A DNA stretch of 15,844 bases from Xanthoparmelia taractica (taxonomy: Eukaryota; Ascomycota; Lecanoromycetes; Lecanorales; Parmeliaceae), in assembly GCA_033085395.1 (NCBI GenBank), contig JANQBS010000532.1:1-15844 (forward strand), given 5' to 3'. Below the pieces are notes generated by a model, which saw nothing but the letters and a program-made list of their open reading frames with translations, did no database searches and had not been told where the DNA came from. A program made the position numbers and the translations under genes. Positions 8,600 to 15,844 of this stretch are shown here, in pieces; the first letter of the stretch is position 1, and each line of letters starts with the position of its first letter.

Positions 8600-10325
8600 T
8601 CTCGAGACTTCTAAGACTATAAAATTAGTTAAATAATCGAGAAAGACGAAGAAGAGCGATAAGAAAGACGAAAAATACATAAAAGAGAAATTTAATAGAT
8701 AGATCTTAATATTACTTCTTCTACTTCTTCTACTATCGAGTCTTTCTTTTAGAGATCTTCGTAGTAATTAGTTTATATATATTAATCTTATCGTACTTTT
8801 TCTTCTTCTATAGAACTATTTAATTTGTCTATTTAGTAGCGAATAAGATTAGAAGCTTCGTTGGAATTCTCTAAAGATTCTTCTAAATAGCTATATAGCT
8901 ACTAGTAACGTTAATCTAAAATATAATTAGCTAATCGCTCTATTAACGAGATAGATTAGTATAGAGAATATTTAGCTATACGATAATCTTAAGATATCTA
9001 TTTTTATCTTTATCTCGAAAGATTAATAGATTCTAATTATATAGATCTAGAGTCTCGTTATAATACCGAGATATAAACTCTTTAAGAGTTAAAATATCGT
9101 CTATTTATTAACGAGAATAAAATAATAATAGAGAAATAGAAAATTCTTTATTATATATCTAAAATAAGAGATATCTATAGAGAAGAAGATATCTAATAAG
9201 AAACTCGTAATTATAGAAATTAATATATAGTTTATAGTTAGATTTAATTAGCTACTTAGTAGTAATCTACTTAGAATTAATACTTTCAATAATATATAGT
9301 ATAATCTTTCTAATTATTATTTGAAAGACTATAAAATTAATAGCTTTAGATCGATCGATATGTAATCTAGCTATCATATTACGAATCTATTTATATTATA
9401 GTCTAAGCTTCGTTTATATTATCTTAATCATATTCTTAAGAGCTATTTAGAAGTTTATAACGAATTTAAGTATAGATTATATACTCTTATTACGCTAAGT
9501 AGTTAAATAATCTAGATTGCGATAATTTCTAGTATAGTAGCTTATTATATTCGATTTTTTTAAAGCTTAATACTCTTAAAAGTACTTCTAATCGAGCGTA
9601 TAAAGTAATTCTAATAATTAATTATAATTAGCTTATAGCAACGTAAAATTAAATAATTATATCTATTTTTAGATTATATCTAAGATCTTATTTCTTCGCT
9701 TATATAAATAGTCTCGTTTTAATTAATTAACTCTAATTTAAATATATTAAACGATATATTAGTTATATAGCTATAATTAATAGCTAGAAAGTATAAGAGT
9801 AAGAGATATAATAAGATCTTTATTCTAATCTAAAAGATTAATTATAGATAAATTATAGTCGTTCTAAATAAGTTTCTTATACGTCTCGAAGAAGAAATTA
9901 TAGAATATTTTAAACTTCTAAGTTAAGAAGAAAAATATTATAGAGAATAACTAATTCGTATTAATAATATCTACGACTATAAATAAAAGTAATTTTATAG
10001 TATTTATATTAAAATAGTATTATTCTATATATAGAAATTACTTATAAATCTCTTAATAAGCGTCTTCTAGTAGTTATTAATTAGAAAAATCTACTATAGT
10101 ATTCTTTTAATAAAAACGCTATACTTATTCTTAATAAATATAAAGCGAACTTTAGCTATAGAATTTAAACTATCTAGATACTTTAGTAATTTAGTAAGAA
10201 TATTCTTATAAGAATAAGTAATAAATAGTACTAGATTATAGTATTTCTTCTTCTTAAGATAGAATATCTTATTAGATTTTTTAGACGTATTTTTTAGAAT
10301 ATATAGACTATTTATAAATAGATCT
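8600..10325 (+). pseudogene. Unrecognised decayed coding region (about 1.7 kb)
   Basis: Two + frames look formerly coding. In the 5' half (about 8620-9300) one frame has runs such as EKDEEER, TSSTSSTIESFF and INEIDxYREYLAIR with stops at likely Gln positions, suggesting a Ser/Gln/Arg-rich disordered region. In the 3' half (about 9330-10310) a different frame reads SSYHITNLFIL, LKSYLEVYNEFKYRLYTLI, RLEEEIIEYFKLLS, EEKYYRE and LAIEFKLSRYFSN, resembling a helical protein with most stops TAA/TAG. A frameshift or two separate ORFs would explain the change. I do not recognise the product; a retroelement gag (LINE ORF1-like or LTR gag) is plausible from position after repeats A/B. No reverse transcriptase or integrase motif was found here. 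Confidence 0.4.
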
Positions 10326-10560
10326 TATTGAAAGTTGGGTCGCGTGCTTACGTGATATGCCAAGGCTTAATAAACGTTAAGTCACGTGACATTATCTAAT
10401 TAGATTGCACTTTTATAGCACACTTAGAATAATATAACTAAGTGTTCTATCTCATATTTTGATAGATTATAAGTTCGAGCTCTATTCGACTAACTATTAT
10501 AGTATAGTATAATCTTTCTTCTATCGTGCTATGATTATAGCTATCTTTAGAAGCTCTATT
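10326..10560. repeat. GC-richer LTR-like island after the 8600 relic
   Basis: At 10326 the heavily mutated sequence gives way abruptly to TGAAAGTTGGGTCGCGTGC and following sequence that keeps CpA and TpG. Two related CGTGA sites (TTACGTGA near 10349 and TCACGTGA near 10382) lie in opposite sense around a CTTAA..TTAAG pair, making an inverted-repeat arrangement. E-box-like CACGTG elements are common in fungal LTR promoters. No second copy exists in the window, so it may be a solo LTR, an LTR end or another repeat. The right border is gradual and approximate. Confidence 0.35.
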
Positions 10561-11254
10561 AAGTATCGATATCTTATTGCAATAAAGATATAAACTATAG
10601 AAGATATTACGATATATCTTAGAGCATTACTATTTATATTATTTCGAATTCTTTGAGCGTTATTAGACGCTATTACGCTTCTCTTCTACGCGTTAATCTT
10701 CTTATTATAAATAATTTTTATTTCTAAGATAATTATTCTAAGTTAAAATAATTACAATTCGCTCGCAAAAACGATACGAATATTAAATACTATATCACGC
10801 TATCGATTTAGTTTTATATTATTGATTCGCCGCATTAGTATTAATAATATTCGATCTTATTAAAGATAATATAAAGTATATTATCAAGAATCGTCGTAAA
10901 TCGCTATTAAGCGTAAAATATTATAATTATTATATACTCGCTATTACGTAATCGCTAAGATCTCTAAAATATTATTAATTTCTCTACGTAGAACACGCTA
11001 AAAGCGAGAGACGATATATCGTCGTCGCTTATCTTATAATATGAAAATTTAATAACAAATAAATAATTTTTAATATCTTAAATACGAAATCTTTATAATA
11101 AGAATTTAAAATAAGTTAAAAATAAATTTAATTATTAATTAAAAGAAAAATTAATCTCTATTTTATATATCTTAAATATTAATATATAAGAGAGAAAAGT
11201 TCTTTATAATAATAAAAAGAGAATAGATTATAAGAAAGCGATCTCGTAAGAAGA
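10561..11254. other. AT-rich RIP-like stretch, no recognised gene
   Basis: About 700 bp of mutated sequence separates the LTR-like island from the next element. It contains a 14-bp perfect palindrome (GACGATATATCGTC, near 11010-11025) and Arg-rich short frames around 10880-11030, but nothing I can assign to a protein family. It may be the continuation of the element whose LTR-like island lies just left. Confidence 0.4.
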
Positions 11255-11650
11255 TGTCACGGTTTTCCTGTATGCCAATGCCAAAGGCATTCCGGGAAAG
11301 AACATTCCGGGAAGATCGGGGAGGCTAGGCCAAATTTGTATTAGTTTCTCAGCATAATCTACGCCCTGCGGCCCTTAGAGTTCCACAGACTTTTTAATTA
11401 TTAATCTCAGATCTTTCCTATAACAATATAATAGCAACGTCTTAATTTCGATGTTAACTAACTGTCGAATCGATTTAAAAGATATTCTTTATTAATATAG
11501 CTCACTTATCGTCACCGAATTTATTAAATAAGTGAGCTATTAAATTAGCAAGATCTTATTAGCTTTTCTCTCTATTCTTTACTTACTTAAAAGCTTCTTA
11601 TTTTGCTTCTCTTATTAATTAGTCTCATAAATTAACGCTAACTATTTTAG
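11255..11650 (+). repeat. 5' LTR and leader of the 11255 element
   Basis: The left border at 11255 is sharp: AT-rich mutated sequence changes to TGTCACGGTTTTCC and GC-rich blocks. An 11-bp unit CATTCCGGGAA occurs twice (11288-11298 and 11303-11313). A 6-bp hairpin AATGCC-AAA-GGCATT lies at 11277-11291, overlapping the first unit. A 12-bp inverted repeat sits at 11497-11540. The right border and primer-binding site are not certain; GGTACTCAGCC at 11661-11671 lies near the expected position. Without a 3' LTR in the window the length is an estimate. Confidence 0.6.
11497..11540. repeat. 12-bp inverted repeat in the LTR/leader
   Basis: ATAGCTCACTTA (11497-11508) is the exact reverse complement of TAAGTGAGCTAT (11529-11540), with a 20-base loop. 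It may form an RNA stem in the transcript leader or polyadenylation region. No role can be assigned from sequence alone. Confidence 0.75.
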
Positions 11651-11682
11651 TAGATAGATAGGTACTCAGCCTCGTATTTAAT

Positions 11683-13500
11683 ATCCAGGAGTTTATTATT
11701 ATTAATTACAAATACGCTAATTTAATATCTAACGATATTAAGGAGATTTATAAGCATCTTATATTTAACACTCTTAGACTTATTAGATTAATCTCTGCTA
11801 TTAATTCTACTGCTAATTCATTAAGAACGACTACTTATTTCTTAATTCAAGACCGTTAATTATCTAACTAAGTCGTTAATAAACCTATTTTTCGTAAATC
11901 TATTCGGCGTTTTAAGCAAGTCACTTAGTCTCTTAAAAACTTACTCTTTAATCCTTTTTCTACTAAAAATACATCTAATTTATTATCAACTAGCAATAAT
12001 TCTAATACTAATTCTACTAATATTAATATTAATAATCCTATCGATAATTCTATCCACAATTCTACTGATAATTCTACTAATAATTCTACTAATATTGATA
12101 ACAATTCTGCTAATAATAATCGTGATTTTCTATTAAATAATTCGTCTTCTACATCACCGCCTTCATTAGTAACTTATAAGAATTCTATTACTACAGATAC
12201 TATTAACTTGAGTGAAAATTCAAGCACTTCTTGTAGGCAATCAAGTTAAACCACACTTGAAATAACTATCAATTTCACGGCCCAATAGCTATAGAATATG
12301 ATTAACAATGCTATTAACTCCGTCGTCACAAATATTATTAATAATTTACATTTATCTACTAAACCTAAGAGAGAATAAGGCTCGCCAGAAGAGTTAGAAG
12401 AGCTAGGAGAACTCGAATTAATTATAATAAAAATCGTAGAAGTATCAAATTCTAATAGCAAATGAAGTGCTATAGAATTAAGCTATTTTAATTCTTTTCT
12501 GGATAAGTCTTACGAAGAGAATAAAATTATAACTGTGACAAAGAACGTTTATTATCGTAGTGTGATTCTATTTATTAAAAGAATTCATAACTTAACAGCT
12601 ATAAAAGGAGAAGCTATAGTTCGTATTACTATAAATACTTATTTTCGTAATTCTATACTTACTTGATATATCTTAAAGCTATTAAATCTGAAGCGAAGAG
12701 GTCTTTGTATAGAAGGTAATGAAGTGAAAGAATAATATAGAGCTCTTTCTATAAGATTTAAGAAATTATTAGAAGTAATACTTTTAAATCTTATTATAGA
12801 AAGATATACGTTAATAGATACTCGTTCTCGACGAGAGTCTATTAGCTATATATAAGTAGTAGTGAGGTATGCAAAATTAACTAATATTAATAATATTCAA
12901 AATTAGTTGATATTTATCTATCAAGGAATCGTATTAGAATTACGAGTCTTTATTAACTCATCAAATTCGGCTATTATAATTACTAGCTTTATTCAAATGC
13001 TTAACATAAAGAAAATAACTTAATTTAAGCTATATACTCGCTAATAGTAGCATTAAGCTTTCGCTTAAAGATCTTAAAATCAATATTAAAATTAGTAGAA
13101 TTAACGTGAAAATATCTATCGAAATGCACTAAGAAATATATTTCAGCAAGGTCTTTCAAATCTAGCTTTTAATTCAATTCGTCAAGATTAACAGAATTAA
13201 TTTAATCCTATCTCTTAGTTATTTGAATAGTAGTAATAATACGAGTATTCGTATCGCCAGCAGCAATTATTTCGATCTTCTAACTCCTTTGATTAAAATG
13301 CTTATCGTTCTTAGCAATACGGCTATTAATTAAATCCTCGCTACGATCCACGATTATCGAATTAAAGGCCTTGCGTGTAAGCTAAAGAGTAGCAAAATAT
13401 ATTAGATTTAACGAATTAATCTTAAACGAATTAATTCGGTCAAGTAGATCGAAAATTCGAAAGTTAAAATAATATCGAAAATCGTTAATAATTTTAGTAG
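11683..13500 (+). pseudogene. Gag of the 11255 element (stop-riddled but in a single frame)
   Basis: The frame is continuous. The N-terminal part reads YANLISNDIKEIYKHLIF and is followed by a Ser/Thr/Asn-rich linker of repeated NNST units (about 11990-12130), then an acidic EELEELGELE stretch near 12380-12420. The gag core runs about 12460-13030: NVYYRSVILFIKRIHNLTA, KGEAIVRI, KRRGLCIEGNEVKE, IERYTLIDTRSRRES and IIITSFIQMLNIKK. This matches the widespread fungal gag with a W-Y-T-S..L..L..RGL block. Both TGA codons seen (12463 and 12664) fall at Trp positions of that family. A Gln-rich tail follows (about 13040-13400). No intact start codon is recognisable, and the Gln/Trp stops prevent expression. 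Confidence 0.85.
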
Positions 13501-14486
13501 AATTTTAGATCTAAGACTACTATTTATTAAGTAGAAGTAATTTCTAAGTAAGAAAATCCTGATTAAGCGAAAGAAAATACGCTTTAATAGAATACTAAAG
13601 TTAACGACTATTAGAAGTAGTTAGATCATAATTTTAATAAGTCAAATAATTAATATTATAATAATTCTTTTGCTGAATTTATTAATATTCAAACGTATTA
13701 TAGAAATTATAATTTAGCTTTCTCTTCTAAGTCGAGATTATATAAGCATTTACGAGTCGAATATTATTCTAAATCATCACTTAATAAATCATCGATAAGT
13801 ATATCGCCGACAAATACACAAACGAATATCGATGCTTTTATTATGAAAATTATTCAATTAAACTCTAGAAATAAAGCTAGATTAGATATTGATTTTAGCT
13901 TTCGTGACTAAAACTACGCTTATATTCTATTACGATTTATATTAAATGTAGCTAAGAATAAGAAAGAATATATTGATTTAGAGACTAATATAACATTAGT
14001 CGATAGATAATGGCTTTTATCTCTTCTACCTGATGTGAAGATTAAGAAAATATTATCTTATCTACGTGTTAAAGAACTTGATTCTATAATACATAACATC
14101 GATAAATATATATTTGTTTTAATGTATCTCTCAGGTCTTAAAAAGAATAATAACAAGACCCTTACTTGTATTGTAAGAGAAATTCATTTAATTAATAATT
14201 TGAAGGTAAATCTATTAATAAAGAATAACATTATGGAATCGAAGAAAATCATGCTTAATGTGAGTAAGAACGAGGCTCGTATTAATAGTTGTAATATTAT
14301 TATTAAAATTATAACTCATAACGTCGATTAATACATAAAACGATTAATTCGAGTACAAAAGGCACTTATTATTGCATCGAGAGCTTAGCAAATTCTATCT
14401 ATTGTAACGCCTAAGAATCTATCTAACAGAGACTTTATTTTCGAACCTGCAAAGCAGCATAATCTAATCATATATATATATATATA
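13501..14486 (+). pseudogene. C2H2-like finger and retropepsin-like protease of the 11255 element
   Basis: This continues the gag frame. At about 13696-13755 YYRNYNLAFSSKSRLYKHLR fits a C2H2 finger with Cys and one His changed to Tyr. The protease-like region begins near 13890 with FSFRDxNYAYILLRF, then IDLETNITLVDR at 13975-14010, where the family has a DTG-type active site. Here the Gly reads Asn (a RIP-type change) and the Asp position reads Glu (GAG, not a RIP-type change). The stop-free part from 14035 to 14331 contains the conserved TCIVREIHLINNLKVNLLI and ARINSCNI blocks. NRDFIFEPAKQHNL follows before the TA repeat. The ATG-like codon at 14035 is read GTG in mid-domain, not a true start. 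Confidence 0.85.
14471..14486. repeat. (TA)8 microsatellite carrying a frameshift
   Basis: Eight TA units interrupt the element's reading frame. Upstream coding is in the frame of 14035; downstream coding resumes as NVIVKNKTNYAMQILKKL in another frame. Replication slippage in the dinucleotide run is the simplest explanation. Confidence 0.85.
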
Positions 14487-15104
14487 ATTAATATCAACAT
14501 TATTAATGTGATAGTCAAAAATAAGACTAATTATGCTATGCAAATTCTTAAGAAACTATACTTGAGAATACTACGAGAAGTCGACTACGAAAACGTCTTT
14601 TTTATTAATATAGAAATGTCTTTAGAGAAGCACTCGAGATTATCGAATTAAGTGAAGAAAGCAGTTACTTTCGCTGCTGTTACAATAATAAGTTTAGTTA
14701 ATAATTTCTCGTCTTTGATTAATTATATTTCGACTAAGATCTTTATATAAATAATAAAATCAAAGCTTTCTAATAATGTGATAATCTATAAGAATAAGCT
14801 AGAAAAGTAGCAATTAACTAACTTAGTTGATAAGTTTCCGTCTTTATAAAAGAATAAAGATTTTATTAAAGTGTTACAGAATAAATAAATAAAGCTTTCT
14901 CTTCGAGATAATTAATAATTAAGATTATTTAGTAATAAGAGAGTGAAGATCTATTCTCTTAAGCTAATAGATAAGATAGTAGTTAATAAAATCTTTAATG
15001 CTCTTTAGTAGCAAGGCCGTTTAAAATATATAAAGCAATTAACTCCGTTTAGCTATTCTATCTTCGTTATTTAAAAAACTCTATCTAATAATAAGAGAAA
15101 AGGT
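14487..15104 (+). pseudogene. Start of pol: protease-RT linker and RT N-terminus, truncated
   Basis: The frame reads NYAMQILKKLYLRILREVDY (about 14530-14580), then KFPSL (near 14835). KIYSLKLIDKIVVNKIFNAL follows, and QGRLKYIKQLTPFSYSIFVI reaches KRKG at the right end. This is the pre-RT region of the same fungal family, where a RxG..xxxTPF.YP.FVVWKTL..G.RKGR block precedes the DIR-type RT motif. The frame ends after the Gly codon at 15102-15104, and the next bases are the 23-bp motif, so the RT core was removed or displaced by that repeat. Stops lie at Gln/Trp positions; several TGN codons are intact. Confidence 0.85.
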
Positions 15105-15180
15105 TACGGGCCGGAAAGGTCTGGTATATTTGATGGGATATCCCATACCATATCGTACCATACCATACCATGAAAGGGTA
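15105..15180 (+). repeat. 23-bp motif, copy 2, with palindrome and CATAC repeats
   Basis: The motif TACGGG..GGAAAGGT..TGGTAT lies at 15105-15127 and continues as ATTTGATGGG, shared with copy 1 at the left edge in opposite orientation. A 14-bp perfect palindrome (ATGGGATATCCCAT) follows at 15133-15146, then several CATAC-type units up to about 15170. The junction with the truncated pol frame is exact, so this looks like a transposon end with the body to the right, inserted in or recombined with the Gypsy element. The family is unknown. Confidence 0.65.
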
Positions 15181-15696
15181 TCATAAGAGAGTCATACCAT
15201 ATCACTTATAAAGATATAAAATAAGAAATTACTAATATCATGAAATAATCTAAGAAATTTCTAATATATGTAGAAATATTTTATAATATAGATTATTTCC
15301 CATATTAGATAGCGAATAAGATAAGAAAATTTTAGATTAATATACAAGTTAGAACGAAATTAGCTTAAGCAATTGCTTTTCTTTATTATATATTCGAAGA
15401 TATTAATCTTTATATCATTTATACGAATCGTGTAACTTTAATAACTAAGAATATAAAATTATAAAAAACGATCGCAAATTCTTTCTATAATGCGAAAAAA
15501 GAAAAGAAAAATTTATTATCGCAGAGTAAATAATAGATTACTATTATAATTAGCGTGTTAGTAATTCTTCTAATAATCAAATAAATTAAATATATTAATA
15601 ATAATAGAAATAACTCGCCAAGCTCTAGATAATTGCGAAGATCTTTCGTAACACGATATTAAATGCGATAACGAGCTTAGCTTAATAACGTGATAG
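15181..15696. other. AT-rich interior between motif copies 2 and 3, no recognised gene
   Basis: No coding motif could be assigned in either strand. CpA and TpG are partly retained, and some purine-rich runs (GCGAAAAAAGAAAAGAAAAA near 15490-15510) are present. It may be the body of the repeat that starts at 15105, or part of another fragment. No inverted copy of the 23-bp motif closes it on the right; the motif at 15697 is in direct orientation. Confidence 0.4.
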
Positions 15697-15719
15697 TACG
15701 GGTCGGAAAGGTGTGGTAT
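15697..15719 (+). repeat. 23-bp motif, copy 3
   Basis: A third copy of the motif, differing from copy 2 at two positions (one T for C, one G for C). Similarity ends at TGGTAT; the following CTGTTGAACATAG differs from copies 1 and 2. The direct orientation relative to copy 2 suggests a second element start or a partial duplication. Confidence 0.8.
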
Positions 15720-15759
15720 CTGTTGAACATAGTCGTTTTCAACTTTTTTTCAACTTTTT

Positions 15760-15781
15760 TTAAAAAGATATATCTTTTTAA
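15760..15781. repeat. 22-bp perfect AT-rich palindrome preceded by a CAACTTTTTTT duplication
   Basis: The bases around AAAAAGATATATCTTTTT form a perfect inverted repeat with no loop. Just before it, TTTTCAAC followed by a T run occurs twice in tandem (15736-15760). A perfect palindrome longer than chance would favour may be part of a terminal or regulatory structure of the repeat beginning at 15697. Confidence 0.7.
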
Positions 15782-15844
15782 TCTATTTATAGAATTTTAT
15801 AATTATATAAGCGTTCGCTTAAGCTTTTTACGTATTTTTAGAAT

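Larger units (their letters stand above)
11255..15104 (+). mobile_element. Truncated Gypsy-type LTR retrotransposon, mildly RIP-mutated
   Basis: The element begins with TGTCACGG at 11255, has an LTR/leader of about 400 bp, then one continuous frame for gag, a C2H2-like finger and a retropepsin-like domain (11683-14486). After a shift in a TA repeat comes the region leading into reverse transcriptase (to 15104). It ends abruptly where a repeat with the 23-bp motif starts. The gag and protease blocks match an abundant fungal Gypsy-related family that I know from predicted proteins of many ascomycetes. Compared with the relic at 2480-7608 it keeps far more CpA and TpG, so it is younger or was a weaker RIP target. 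The RT core, RNase H, integrase and 3' LTR are absent from the window. Confidence 0.85.

Noticed and set aside
12246..12461. 71-codon open frame on the minus strand
   Set aside because: It lies antisense to the gag frame of the 11255 element, whose + strand reading has clear family motifs. Its Ser-rich run is the complement of the acidic Glu stretch. It is a shadow frame.
14035..14331. 98-codon + strand ORF as a stand-alone gene
   Set aside because: Its first codon is GTG in mid-domain, and the frame continues on both sides through Gln/Trp-type stops. It is part of the retropepsin-like relic.
86..15104. A single 15-kb transposon (Starship-like or Maverick-like) bounded by the inverted 23-bp motif
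   Set aside because: The interior holds several separate retroelement relics in both orientations, no tyrosine recombinase or other capsid/polymerase genes were seen, and a third direct motif copy fits independent short repeats better.
15490..15690. Transposase relic between motif copies 2 and 3
   Set aside because: Several frames were read on the + strand without a recognisable motif. The stretch is short and no catalytic residues could be placed.
1..15844. A low-GC bacterial, mitochondrial or plastid origin
   Set aside because: Low GC alone could suggest it, but the chromovirus and fungal gag families, the selective CpA/TpG loss with CpG retained, and the lack of any intact gene, tRNA or rRNA point to a RIP-mutated fungal nuclear region.

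Overview
The window looks like a gene-poor, extremely AT-rich block from a filamentous ascomycete genome (Pezizomycotina), built almost entirely of decayed and truncated retrotransposons. The base composition is the main clue. Over most of the window TpA is in great excess and CpA/TpG are nearly absent, while CpG survives, which is the pattern left by repeat-induced point mutation (RIP: C to T in CpA context, on both strands). In every frame I could follow, Gln codons (CAA/CAG) and Trp codons (TGG) read as TAA/TAG/TGA, while Cys and His read as Tyr and Pro as Leu or Ser. No host gene, tRNA, rRNA, CRISPR array or intact ORF was found. Such blocks occur in fungal centromeres, subtelomeres and AT isochores; which of these applies here cannot be told.

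Layout, left to right. (1) 1-90: the end of a repeat carrying a 23-bp motif that recurs twice near the right edge. (2) 90-1135: strongly mutated sequence with a possible Copia-like gag/protease trace. (3) 1141-1335: a GC-richer, LTR-like island with a TATA box. (4) 1500-2330: an unrecognised decayed coding frame on the + strand. (5) 2480 to about 7608, minus strand: a nearly complete Ty3/Gypsy chromovirus relic, reading from high to low coordinates as LTR-like block, gag, unresolved protease region, reverse transcriptase, RNase H, integrase (HHCC and DDE core) and chromodomain-like tail. (6) 7880-8590: a weakly mutated island with a 112-bp tandem duplication between two 108-bp direct repeats that each carry a hairpin. 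(7) 8600-10325: a decayed, unrecognised coding region. (8) 10326-10560: a second GC-richer LTR-like island. (9) 11255-15104, + strand: a younger, less mutated Gypsy-type element with an LTR, one continuous gag-protease frame of about 930 codons, and the beginning of pol, cut off just before the reverse transcriptase core. (10) 15105-15844: two more copies of the 23-bp motif, palindromes and AT-rich filler.

The genes do not form a working pathway. They record repeated insertion of LTR retrotransposons, silencing by RIP to different depths, and truncation by later insertions. The most useful observations are the sharp steps in mutation depth at element borders, the integrase that keeps its three catalytic acidic residues while its zinc ligands are lost, the composite 588-bp-spaced repeat, and the 23-bp motif that marks the truncation of the youngest element. 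I found no convincing new functional system.
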